Origin: Lantana camara
Lineage: Eukaryota > Streptophyta > Magnoliopsida > Lamiales > Verbenaceae
Reading direction: 5' to 3'
Assembly: GCA_037501455.1 (NCBI GenBank)
Contig: CM074865.1
Location: forward strand, 31,540,501 to 31,604,500
DNA length: 64,000 bases
This document shows, in pieces, positions 11,889 to 22,961 of the stretch (its first letter is position 1; each line of letters opens with the position of its first letter). The position numbers and the translations under genes are program-made. The notes under the pieces were generated by a model. The model was not told the origin of the DNA. It saw only the letters and a list, made by a program, of their open reading frames with translations, and did no database searches.

Positions 11889-14526
11889 TGTAGCACCCTT
11901 TACACGTGGAGGCGCCACACCCCCGCACTATAGGTCAATCCACATACGAAACAGGCAATCCGTACATGAACTAACCTATAGCGAACGGGTGACAATGCAA
12001 TAAACGATAAGCTAGGCGGGATTAACTTAAACATGCAATGAAATAAAGCGGAAGCATAAACTAAGTTCCAGCAAATGTTTCCATTTATCATGTCAGGATA
12101 TTTCTCACTTACCAAATAAAATATGTTCCAATTTCTCATATCAATACATTATCATCCCCAACTATAAAACAATAGCATTAACCATAATTTCATAAGTAAC
12201 AACAATTAACCAAATACACGAACCATGGTTGACTCGACTACAAGAACTGGACTCAACGCGACTCGACTCGACTCCCGCCTAGCGTGCACCTGCAATAACC
12301 TGAAAGGTGGAGGCTTCAGTCTATGAAGACCGAGTGAGGGGTTTAAATACATATTAGCGCAGATAACATGCAAGTTATATTCTCGGGTAAAGATTTGTAA
12401 AAGATAATATATAAGTTCAATAATACCGTAGCTTCACCCGAGAATACAACTATCAATATTAAAGACTTTGTTCCTATTCATGCAATCAATACATGGCCCC
12501 GGCGAGTGAGGGCGGTCTCCAACCTTACTCCAAATGTACATGAAAATGCTTGCTTGATTGTTAGACAATAAGTGATCATGCAATTCAATTATCGTGCAAT
12601 CGTGCAATAGTGTAAACAAGGAGCACATTCATGGTATGGAAATCATGCAATAACCCGAGGACAATCCGCGGTGCCGGACCCGTCCCCAGTCTCCTTCTTC
12701 CTCCGGTTGATGATGGGATTGCAAGGCCCTATCATCCATGCGTGTTGAGCAGAGGGTACATGAATCCCTAAGCCCAGAGCTCCTTCCTCCACTAACCTCC
12801 TAACGGATTCAGGGGTGACCCCAAATGTGGTGAGGATAGCGCCAGAGTTACCCGTCAGCCCTTGCTTTCACGGTTGGCTCTAGTCACTACCCTCGGGCCC
12901 AACGTGAACGGTCATGCTACTCGCCTAAACATGCACGAAACATGGCTTGCTTGCTTGCTTTCTTTCATGTACATGACTTGAAATGAAAAGTGACTTTATA
13001 AAATTATAACTATAATTACCTTTGGCCGAAAGAACACATAAGGGCATACGGGTTCTATATAACTAGCAATTAAACCTCACCTGACAGGCGACACACGACT
13101 CGTGAATGCGTGAACGTGCTCATGATCCACAATCTCCGCCCTGGAGAATAACTGGACAAGAAACGGGACAATGTACGTGCATGAGACCACTATTCAAGCA
13201 TATTATTTCATATAAGACGCACGGCCTGATCAAGTACGTGACATCATGCAATAAACAATGTAGCATGTAAATATCATGTTTTGGCATGTAATCATTCATA
13301 TAATAACAATTTGGGGTCAAATAAATCATTGGATCATAGTGCTAAAATTTACATTTTATGCAGAAAGTTTCTGCACTTCCAGGGGTATGGGAACGGCCAT
13401 TCCAGGTTTTAGTACAAAATGGGAAAAGCCGTTCCCCCACTCCCAAACTGCTCCGTCTGTGAGACAAAGTGGGAACGGTCGTTCCCGTCCTCGCCGCCAA
13501 GCATATGACTCAAACATGGGAACGGCCGTTCCCCAAAACAACTGGGAACGGGAAGGGCCGTTCCCGTTACGCAGACAGTCCAGAAACAGGGGAGAAGAAT
13601 AGAGGAGCTACGGATCAAGCTCCAAACCAACCCAACCACTTATAATTCAATTCCACAAGCTAGAATTCATGAAGGAAAATATGTATACATGCTTGAGAAG
13701 CAATAATACTCAATATAAACACATAATTCACGTCTAATCATCAAGAATCATCATATCAAGCTTATATATTAACTTGGCATATAACTCCATAATTCTTAAT
13801 ATTTATGCATGAATTTCAAGCCTAAAGCTCAGAATCATAATTCTAACATCATATAAGCAAGTTATTACATGGAAATCATAACCCTAGCTTCACCTATTCA
13901 TCCAAGAATTACCCATGATCTTCATGTTTACCTTGGAAGAAAGAAATGGAGTGATATGAGGTGATGATGATGATGATGATGCCTCAAAGCTACCCAACCC
14001 TTCAATTCTTAGATGAAAATGATGAATTCTCTCTTCCTTCTTGAGTGATGATGGTTCGGTGAGAAAGAGAGCAAATGTGTTGGATGATTATGATGAAAAT
14101 GAGATGAATGGAAGCTTGAGGAAGCATATAACGTGATATATTTTGACAAAATGGAATATTTATGATTAGATCCTCCAAGTTCATAAGTTATGCAATTAAG
14201 TATGTCAAGTTTGGAAAATGATCAATTTAGTCCAAAAGATTTTCATGCAATTTAGTCCTTAAATAAAAGGAAATGAGCAATTAAGGACAATTATGCAATT
14301 AATACAAATTGGACAATTAATTCATGTAACAAATTCATTCCATTTATACAATAATTCTCAAGTTGACACATATTTCATATATTTTCACGTATTCATGTCG
14401 AAAGACAATTTATAAAATTAATATAACACGTATAAAGTGAATAAACAAAATAATAAAATAAAATCCTAATGCTCGAAACTCACACGTGTCGAGCGTACCT
14501 GACTGTCTGAAAATCGGGGCGTTACA
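11889..14526 (-). mobile_element. G2: solo gypsy LTR, minus orientation
   Basis: In window orientation it starts TGTAGCACCC and ends GGGCGTTACA, 2,638 bp. It is flanked by perfect copies of GTAAA (11884-11888 and 14527-14531), so it is a solo LTR left by recombination between two LTRs. It is a diverged relative of the C LTR (same length class and shared starts). On the minus strand it has a donor AAG|GTAAAC at 13931, dyads of GGGAACGG type at 13385-13570, and an acceptor CTTTCAG at 12300. No protein coding was found. Confidence 0.93.
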
Positions 14527-15140
14527 GTAAATATTAATTCTACTATGATTAGAATAAATATTATTGGAATAAGATATTTGATTATTATTATTGGAATATT
14601 TTTCTGGAAGAATAATATCTTATCTAGGTAAGAGATTATTACTTGGAGAGAAAGAAAGAAAATAGAAGTAAAGTCAAAGTTGGAATCCAATTCCAATTAG
14701 GGTTTGGAGGTTCGAATCCTAGGCTATAAATAAGCCCAGGGGTTCAATTTTTTCCTCTTACGCTTGACATGGGGATCACATCCAAACTACGGCTTCATGA
14801 TGGGAGAATTCTCTTGCTCTCTTTCTTCTCGTTTTGTTTCTTTCTTTATACATGTCATAGTACTAGCATGCTCACTCATATGATTTGAATCTAGGACTGG
14901 TATGGATTATTACTCTAGAGGAAACCTACTATGGAATCTAGTAGAAAGAATCTTTTGAGGGACGAGGTTGCCATTACCATATGAAGCACGTTTGAGGGCG
15001 GCTCAAAACGTGTCAAGAAAGAGTCGATTCTTGTAAGTTCTTGAGTCCCTAATATTGGAAATAGAAATTGCAAGTCCGATATTGCTTTTTGGAAAAAAAA
15101 ATTAATTCCGCTGCGCTTTCTGATCGTGTTTTTCCCAACA
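14527..15140 (+). mobile_element. F 5' LTR, third segment with promoter and LTR end
   Basis: It resumes after the second GTAAA copy and runs to the LTR terminus TTCCCAACA, the inverted complement of the LTR start TGTTGGGAA. It carries the TATA box at 14724-14731. No 3' LTR counterpart is available in the window because D cuts that LTR at 25755. Confidence 0.9.
14724..14731 (+). promoter_or_regulatory. TATA box of copia element F
   Basis: TATAAATA sits in the F LTR about 410 bases before the LTR end, followed by a pyrimidine-rich stretch about 30 bases downstream where transcription could begin (near 14750-14760). Its match to plant TATA consensus and its place in the LTR support it as the element promoter. 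Confidence 0.7.
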
Positions 15141-15167
15141 AGTGGTATCAGAGCCACCTTGCAAGGT
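15141..15167 (+). other. Primer-binding site of copia element F
   Basis: TGGTATCAGAGCCA at 15143-15156 is fully complementary to the 3' end of plant initiator tRNA-Met and lies two bases past the LTR. A perfect 12-base palindrome, ACCTTGCAAGGT (15156-15167), follows and overlaps it by one base. Confidence 0.93.
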
Positions 15168-15399
15168 CTATTTCTAATCTATCTTCTTTTAATTGAATTT
15201 TTGAGAAATTCTTGAATTTAAGTTACAGTTAAGTATTCTTCAATTGGTTTCGTAATCTGAGCTTTTGAATCTGAGAGCTTTCTTGAAAATTTGAGAAAAA
15301 GGGTTTACTAAAATTTTATTAAAATCATTTTATTTTAGATTAATTAAAATCGTGATTTTAATTTCTTAATTTAAATAAAAAAATTTCTAAAAAATTTAC

Positions 15400-15725
15400 A
15401 CGAAAATCGGTGCAGGACACGAGGACCAAGGGAGTTCGCCGCTCGTCATTTCCGCACGCGAACAGGTCGAGTCGGAGGTCGAAAACGGCACAACGATCGC
15501 GTCGGGTATAGCTGGGCAGTAGGAGGCTGCCTAATCCCGTCAGCGGCGCACGCAGAAGCCTTGCTCCACGCAGGGACGCGCGCACACAGGCAGCCGCCTG
15601 CCGTCGGGCTGCTCCTTCCTGCGCGCGTGCCTGTTGCGCGGATTGCGCTGCTGCGCGCGTGTCCTGCCTGCCTGTGCGGGCTGTGCGCACGCCATGCGCG
15701 CACGCGTGCGGGTATACGCCTCTCG
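15400..15725. other. GC- and CpG-rich island in the F leader
   Basis: About 320 bases rich in CG, GCGCGC and CTGCCTGC runs stand in the middle of an AT-rich leader. Open frames on both strands here translate to Ala/Arg-rich low-complexity peptides, which I read as a by-product of composition, not genes. Most old plant retroelements lose CpG through methylation and deamination, so its survival in a decayed element is unusual. Confidence 0.7.
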
Positions 15726-17480
15726 ATACGAAATTTCGTGTTTTTGGCCCAAATTTTATTTTAATATTATTTTAAAATTATTTTTAACTAAAAATATTTT
15801 ATTTTTGAAATAAAATTGTAAATTTGGGAATTTTAGGAATTAATGTCAGATTTAATTTTTCTGGAAAATTAATATTATTATTTTTGAAATAATAATTTTA
15901 TAAAATTGTTAATTTTGAATTAACTTGAATTTTCTCAGATTTGAGGTTTTGATTTTGAAAAATATTCTTGAAGAAGAAACTGTTTTCAGATTACTTTGAG
16001 TTAGTAGAACTTAAAGTTAAGGGAATTTTAAATTTATTGGTAAATTTAAGTTCTTGCAATTTTAGAATATTAGGCGATCATGGGTTTAGTCTTGTGGATA
16101 TTTTAATTTATGCACATGGATGGTTTAAATTTGGGGTTGGAGCCCCATAGTTGTGTTTTTCAATTGGGGTCGGTACCCCACTTATGTACGTACTGTTATA
16201 TGTTTATTATTTGGCTTTCCATATTACTGTTTTTGAGGACAGGGTATGCCCCGTGTATTTTTCTATGGCCAATATGAAGATTGAGCCATATTATTTTATG
16301 CAAAAAGTGTAGATTTTAGAAAGTGAAGTTTTTATTTTACTTTGGAGATTTGCACCTAGGGAGTAAGATTGATCCACACAATAAAGTAACGAGGCCATGA
16401 AGTGAAGACCCCTCAAAATGTTAGGAGGGTTTCTATTATTGTAATAGATAGGGCATCGTTTTATTTCCAATTCCCTTATGTGATTTAAACTGTTTTATGT
16501 GGCATGTATGTTAGAACTTGTGATTGTGGAGTGGCTCCCACATATCACGCATAAGATAGGAAAACCCATGATCATCTCATATTAGTATCATGCTAGGACA
16601 TGTTATCAGCTAATTGCTTATGTGTAATGCATTTATGTGAAACTGCATTAAACATGACTAATTAAAATGGATAACTATACATGTTGGTGATGTCAAAACT
16701 GGACAACTCTCCAGTATTCGAAAATCCCATAAATATTAAGCAACCTCGAAAAGTAGGTATTTTGTATAAAGTGAAAACTTTGAATAAAATTCCTAGCATT
16801 CCATCAATAGGCTTTAAGTTTAATAGGGGAGCATAGTTGTTGTCTATGAGTCGTGGGGTGGCTATGTGAAACCTATTAGTTCTTAGTTTCCTCATTGATT
16901 ACTTTATGTAATTAATATTTCATGTTTATTTTGGAATGGGTGATGTCCGCAAGTCGTGGGTCGTTCCGGACTAAGTTTAATCATGATCTTATGATTGATG
17001 GGTTCTGCTTAACGCCTAAGTAAATATGGATGTGGCATGAGTCGTGGGTCCATATTGAAAGATGGGTGATGCAAAAATATTACTAAGAGTTCCATAGTGA
17101 TGGAATTGGCAAGTCGTACCTACCTACGGTTTTATTGAGGATGTCCGCGAGTCGTGGGTCCAAGATAAAGTGCTTGGGATCTTAGTACCCATTGGGAAAA
17201 CAAGTTTCTTCTAAGATCATTGGGATTTTAAGATCTTCTAAAAACAGTGGGAGCTACATATGACAAAAGACCTAAATCCTATGTATTACGTTATTTTTCA
17301 ACATGCTCACATTTTCTCTGCTTAGTATTTAGGTTGTAGTTCTGTGATTCTCTACAATATGAAAAGCAAACCCATTCGTATCCATCCTTAAGTCAAACAA
17401 GTTGACTAAGTCCTAACTAACTTTAATTGGCTTTGAATCCTAAAATTCATTTTTGATTCCGAAAAGAGAAAAGTGTTCTC
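15726..17480 (+). other. Long untranslated leader of F
   Basis: No gene is seen. The stretch holds two adjacent GGGG/CCCC hairpin-forming segments (about 16131-16148 and 16165-16180). It also has a third weaker one near 16243 and the GTCGTGGGTC repeat region listed separately. The leader of more than 2 kb before gag is long for a copia element. Confidence 0.6.
16847..17161 (+). repeat. Short dispersed repeat GTCGTGGGTC in the F leader
   Basis: The motif or a close variant occurs five times, near 16850, 16952, 17041, 17112 and 17151, at decreasing spacing. Two copies are preceded by GATGTCCGC. The flanking sequence also shares GATGGGTGATG words, so this looks like an eroded tandem repeat. Confidence 0.65.
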
Positions 17481-18100
17481 TATAGGGCGAAGTTTTCACT
17501 TACAAAAATTCGACCCGGGCCTAAAGAGAAGCAATCTAAAGTGGATGGATTTTTCCAACCATTTAAGAGCAATTGTACCTCATAAATATGTTATAAGGTA
17601 TAACATTATGGAATTGTTCCATACTCCAAATGAGGAAACAAGTGCATGAACATGGACTAAAAGGTGTTATTTGATGACCTCCTAGCCACGATCATTTAAT
17701 TAAAAATGGAGTTCTTGATGCACTAATTGCTCTCATTGCTTCCACCATCATTCAACCTCTTTATACTCAACTAAAATGATTATTGTAGCATAGTTAATCA
17801 TTTAGTTGATAATGGTTGAGAGCATCCTTAAGCAGGAATAAAAGGTTAAGATGGTTAAATCTTCTTCTAAACCACTAAGGTAAAGGCTTGAATGCCTTCA
17901 AGAAGAATAAACCCTTAAAGCCCGATGGAGGGGGAGTAAAGGGACACGTCCAAAAGACTTTAAAGATCATATAAGGACGTTTACTTCTATAGTAGCAAAT
18001 AAGGACTTTGAAAGGGAACTGCAAAGAGTATGGGTACTCTGATAAGTTATCTCGTTTAGTAATTCTAAAAGGATTAGAATTCACATGTCTTGAGTTGATT
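17480..18100 (+). pseudogene. F gag remnant (copia nucleocapsid region)
   Basis: The reading is broken by many stops and shifts. Around 17990-18030 the translated words KGNCKEYG resemble the end of a copia zinc knuckle (GHWKRNCKEYL-like). The region lies between the long leader and the integrase remnant, as expected for gag. The RNA-packaging protein cannot be produced. Confidence in gag rests mainly on order and on this one motif. Confidence 0.5.
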
Positions 18101-18149
18101 TTGCATAATCCGCTATGCAAAAACTCAAAGTACTAATGTTTTGAACATA

Positions 18150-18795
18150 AACAAGATAACAAAAGTAAGTGAGATGAAAAAGTTTTGAATTACTTAAGCA
18201 CGTTAAGACACGAAAGGATTAGTGAGTTAGACATCTTAGGATCATTCTACGAAAATAAACCTAGAGAGTTAACTTCCTGTGAATCCTAACTTAGGGAAAA
18301 TGTTCCCAAAATCTAGTTTATGTGAAACATGGAACATACCGAAGTTGTAATGGGTTTCGATCCATACTGATGTTTACCTATTGCTCAGTGTAAGCACTAG
18401 AAATAATCATCAGTTTAATCAATATGAATGAGTGTACTTGTTGAAGTACAAATTCGAAACTTATATGAAATTCCTTGAATTTCAAAAGGAGGTTAGAAAC
18501 CGAAGTAGTCAAAGTTATAAACAACTCGATCTGATCGAGATGGAAAATACCTTAGTGACTAATTCCTTTGTCATCTTAGAGTTAATAGGGTTGCCTCTCA
18601 GTAAACTTATTCGAGAACACCTTAGTGTTTTTGAATGAAGGATAAAACATTATAGGATATGGTTCGTTCTATAGCAAGCTTTATTGACTTACATTCATTC
18701 TAGGAATAAACCCCTCGAATATGTAGTTAGAGATTTTGAATCTAGTACCTTCCAAAACCCAGTTCCTTAATTACACTACGAAATGTGGCATTCAA
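18150..18795 (+). pseudogene. F integrase remnant, first part
   Basis: The frame at 18432-18638 reads YLLKYKFETYMKFLEFQKEV, which aligns with the copia integrase core just before the RSDRGGEY motif. That motif is partly visible as LDLIEMEN in the same frame. Upstream, around 18195-18235, a decayed match to the HKRLGH zinc-binding region precedes it, and after 18640 words resembling the MVRSM...LPISFWG stretch follow. Integrase would join element DNA to the host chromosome. Multiple stops and shifts show it is dead. G3 interrupts it after 18795. Confidence 0.75.
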
Positions 18796-19899
18796 TGTAA
18801 CATCCCGATCGTTCGGATTTCCAGGTACGCCGTAACGAAAGGGTTTTTGTGCTTTAAATTATCTAAGTACGTATTTGAATGTTATTTTAATGCTTTTATG
18901 ATTATTTGAATTTAAATGAAATTAATTGTTTATATTCATGAACTTTGAATTTTAAACGTTTAAGTTTCGTATGCTCGTAATTTGCTCGTTATGTGCCGGA
19001 ATTCAATTCCGATTTTTGTGAAATTTTGGTATGCGTGATATATGTGAGTTATGAATGTGTTTTCATGCTCGTTTTAAGTTTTCGTGTTCGTTTGTCGAGG
19101 TTTTAAACCTTTGGTATTTGACAAGGGACATGAGGGCCTAATTAGTTTTAGCGCGCCTCTTGTTCCAGAGGCCATAACTTGAGCTAGGGAATTCGGATTC
19201 GAATTCTGGAAGATGCATTGGATTCGTAATGAAGAGATGAAGCCAAGGAACCTGATTTGGTATTTTTCTAAGCCCATTTGGACCCTCGTTTTTTGCCCGG
19301 AACGAACAGCTTGCGCCAAAGCCACCATCTTTGACTAGTCTTACACTTGTGGGGCTAATTCAACCATGCTCAAGCCTAACCCTTGATATCTTGACTTGAG
19401 TTAAGTCTCTCCCTCTCCCTTATCAGCTGAAAACCGAGCCAAACCCCCCTCTTTTTGTGCTGCAACTGACCGAGAATGGAGAAAAGAGAAGAGAAGAAGA
19501 AGCCCCTCATCCATGTCTTGAGATTTTGAAGACAATCTTCTCCATACTTCATGAACTCTTAAAGGTAAGTATATTTATGTATTCTTCTCTCTGATATGCT
19601 TCATTTGATCCTTGAAATCCATGATTTAATTCAGATTTAGTAAGGGTATGGAAGCTTGCATGAATAGTTAGGGTTAGCTCATATTTTTGAATCCATGGCT
19701 TAGCTTAAGTTTGGGGCTGAATTGGTGCATGATTGGTGATTATATGAACTTCTTTGCTTCCATTCTTGATCTATACTTCACGATATATGTGTTAGGGTTG
19801 ATTCTCCATTGATAACATGATTTAAACCTTGAGTTTTTGGCCATCAAACTTGAAAACCGAACTGCTGCAAATCTGCTCTTTTTCACAGGACTGCTGTCA

Positions 19900-20750
19900 C
19901 GTTTTTTAGACCAAATGTTGGAATTCTTGCATCCAATTTCATGTGTTAATGCTTGGTTATGTGTTACACATGTTTCTTTATAAATATGCTCGGTTTTTCC
20001 TTGAAAACCTTGGTTTATATGATGAGTTTTGAGCTTAAAAACTGTTGCAAAAATCTGCTCGCCCGTATGAACTACTATTAGGATTTTTGGTTTGGTTTGA
20101 TGATCTCTTGTGCTTATTTTCGTGTGAAATTGCATGGACATGAAGTATATGAGTTGTTCTACATGTTAGCTAAGTTTCCTTAAGCTTTTATGCCCCTTTT
20201 CAGCTGTATATATGAGTTAGAATATGACTTGTTTTCATGCCTTTCTTGCATCAGTTTTGTGTGGCTGTTTTGGGGTGCTAAAGCTGATCATATGAACTTA
20301 TTATGCTCCATTTTGGATACTTAACTGATAGTACATGATGTTTGGATGATTTTCTCTTAAGATCCTTTGATGAAATTATGAGTTTTTGAGCCCCAAACCT
20401 AGGTTAGAAATCTGCTCCCCTGTTTTGGAACTGCTGTGACGTTTTGTGCCTTGTTGCTTGAGTTAATGGAGTCCAATTCGTGTGAATTTGCATGGAGATG
20501 TTGTACACTAATTGCTTTACATGTTAACCTTTCTCTTTCAAGCTTTTAGATCCATTTTCAGCTCCTAAATCGAAACATGAGGCCTGCTTGTATGCTACAT
20601 GCAAACTGATCTGCCGCTGTTGCATTTTGTGATTAGTTGGTGGTTCTAATGTGCTCCAATTTGTGTCAATTTGCATATACATGTATTATTTGAGTAGCTT
20701 AGCATGTTAGCATTTAGTTCCCAAGCTTTTAACTCCTAACTCAGCCCCTA
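19900..20750 (+). repeat. Imperfect internal tandem repeat of the G3 LTR
   Basis: Three to four units share the order of words: a CCAATT..GTGTGAATTTGCATGGACATG segment, then ACATGTTAGC, then AAGCTTTTA with CAGCTCC or CAGCCCC. Unit copies lie near 20080-20200, 20460-20560 and 20650-20745, with a weaker one near 19920. They lie between the donor and the palindrome cluster. Confidence 0.6.
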
Positions 20751-20994
20751 AGTTGGTGATCATAGCATGAATGCATGGTATGCTCTTCTTTGTTCGATTT
20801 TCGTTTCTTGATTTGAATGATCTTTGTTGCTTCATTCTTTGGCCTTTTAATGTGATTCTTTTGTGTATATTTCATGCATGTTATGTATGTGTTTGAGACC
20901 TAAGAAATTCCCCAAGAGCTACTCCCGAAATGCCCTGTTTTTGCCCTTGAAAATGTTGCTGCGCCAAAAACGGATTTTTTTGGAAAAATGAACT

Positions 20995-21125
20995 GGACAC
21001 GGCCGTGTCCAATTTGTACTGATTCTTGACACGGCCGTGTCAAGATCTCGACTTGGGCATCTGATTTAATTAAATTCGGACACGGCCGTGTCCGTTTCCT
21101 TTGAGTTTTGGACATGGTCGTGTCA
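20995..21125. repeat. Palindrome cluster in the G3 LTR
   Basis: There are three perfect palindromes: GGACACGGCCGTGTCC (20995-21010), a 20-base one with arms CTTGACACGG (21025-21044) and an 18-base one with arms CGGACACGG (21077-21094). A decayed fourth lies at 21112-21125. The core is constant, and the outer bases differ but remain symmetric. Confidence 0.95.
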
Positions 21126-22961
21126 TGTGTCACGATAGTGCCCCGGGGGAGTTTCTTTCATCATTTCGTTGCTTTTAATTGCTTTCTCTTGTCCCGTTTG
21201 TGGCCTATTTGCAATGTTAGCTTAATTTATTATGTGTTAACTTATGTATTATGAATTTATGATTTGATTTATGTGCTCGTTTTCGAATTATGGCTTCATA
21301 TGTGCGATATGCTCCTTTAACGTGCGTTTATGACCTTCTGTCTTGTTTTTATACCTTGCATGATCAATCGTTGCTCTTTATATGATATTAATGCTTTGAT
21401 AACATGTTGTATGATATGATATGTGTGTTATATGGAACTTGTGAATTCGTTTAGTATGATTTATGAGATTTACGGTTTAATATAAACTCGTATGCATTAT
21501 ATGTCAATTTGTTAAGCTTCATACGCAGCACTTGCATTCATATGCATTCGCCGAGCGTCAATATGGTTCATTTTGAGTCTAAGTTTGCCTCTTGCTCTTT
21601 GCTTTGCTCTTAGGTTCGTTCCGATGTGAGGAAGTGGTTCGTTTGACTCCTTTTGGCCCGTTTTGTCCGGTTTGGTCGACAACGTGAGGTTTTCTTTCCT
21701 TTTAGTTATGATGACCTAAAACCCTATTTGTATTTCGAACCCGCATGCGATATATATATGTATATATATATAGATATGTGTTTTGATATGTATTTTGTGG
21801 GTTTTGTCCCGTTTGTCAAGAGGCTTTGAAAACGCTTTTATATGTATCTAAGATCTATTTTCGTTTACTTTGTTAAGCTTTGATAAGTGTGTGGGAGTAT
21901 AAGCATGGTATGACTTATGAATAAGCTTCGTCTGGTAAGTGTGATAAGTATAAGAATATATGTGTGTTATATGTGTGATGGGCCCCGGAGTTGTGGGTAA
22001 GGGAGACCCGAGACGACCATGGGGTCACCGGTTACGACCCCTGTGCACTTCTCCACCAACGGGAAACTTAGTTCTCCTATGCCGACGGAGCGCATTTTGG
22101 CTGGCCGTCGAACGAACCGGGCGGGATCCTCCGGTTCACAAGTTTCGTTCTGTGGTGGGTTGAGAGAGGCACCTCTCTTCCCCAAATGGTGTGGAGGTGG
22201 GATTGATTTATGATTCGTTTTGTGTTTCGCTTCGCCTTTGTTTCTGGAGTAAGTGGGTTGGATTTAAGCTTTCGGTTCGTTATGTTTCGTTTATGGTTGT
22301 GCAACGGGGGCGGATTTCTAAACTCTAAAACTTGACTGAATTTGGCCTTCGACCCCAAACTTCTTTCTTTATATATATTACCACGGTTTAAATGTTTTAG
22401 AATGCAAAAACCGTGCCCGGTTCATGAACCCTTTCAGCTTTGTATATGCTTTGCTCTTATGTATATGTATGGGTGCGTGTGTTAGCCCCCTCACCAGTCT
22501 CTAGGACTGACACTCGTTATTTCTATCGTTTTCCCCCTTTTTGTTTGAGTTTGCAGGTATTCGTTCTGAGGAGTTGGAGCTAGGCGGTTGTCTTTGAGTC
22601 TTGGTTTTGGGTAGCTTAAGTCATGCATTGTACTTTGTTTCCTTTATGCATTTTGCTAAGTCACGTTATATGTATAATTTGTGACTTAAATTCGAAATTG
22701 TAAAGGTTTGTATAACTTGAATCATATTTTTGATATGTCTCGAGTATGTTTATTTGTTTTGTGAGTTTCTGGTGCTTCCGCATTCGCTATTTGTTTTTAT
22801 TGCGCGCTCTGAGTAGGGTCTAGACCGCCTAGCTTAGGTTTGAATTTTGTTGGTCACCCGTTCGCCATGGCTTGATACGTGGACGGAGTCTCCATTTCGT
22901 TTCACGTGTTGAGCTATGGTACGGGGGATGTGGCGGCCTTCGCTCGGGGTGTCACATTCAA

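Larger units (their letters stand above)
19565..22556 (+). other. Predicted intron inside the G3 LTR
   Basis: Donor AAAG|GTAAGT (perfect consensus), GACTGAC about 50 bases before the end, tract TTTTCCCCCTTTTTG, acceptor TTTGCAG|GTA. Length 2,992 bp. It contains the three perfect palindromes. Confidence 0.5.
18796..22956 (+). mobile_element. G3: solo gypsy LTR inside the F integrase region
   Basis: It starts TGTAACATCCCG and ends GGGTGTCACA, 4,161 bp. It is flanked by perfect copies of TTCAA (18791-18795 and 22957-22961), so it is a solo LTR. Group landmarks are complete: purine-rich stretch 19480-19564, donor AAAG|GTAAGT at 19565, three perfect palindromes of 16-20 bp on the core GACACGGCCGTGTC (20995-21094) plus a fourth decayed copy, branch-point-like GACTGAC near 22505, pyrimidine tract and TTGCAG ending 22556. 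Its extra length comes from repeated units at about 19900-20750. Short ORFs in it are not genes. Confidence 0.94.

Noticed and set aside
15358..15764. Open frames on both strands giving Ala/Arg-rich proteins of 60-110 residues
   Set aside because: They coincide with the CpG-rich block of the F leader, overlap in several frames, and show low complexity without any domain.
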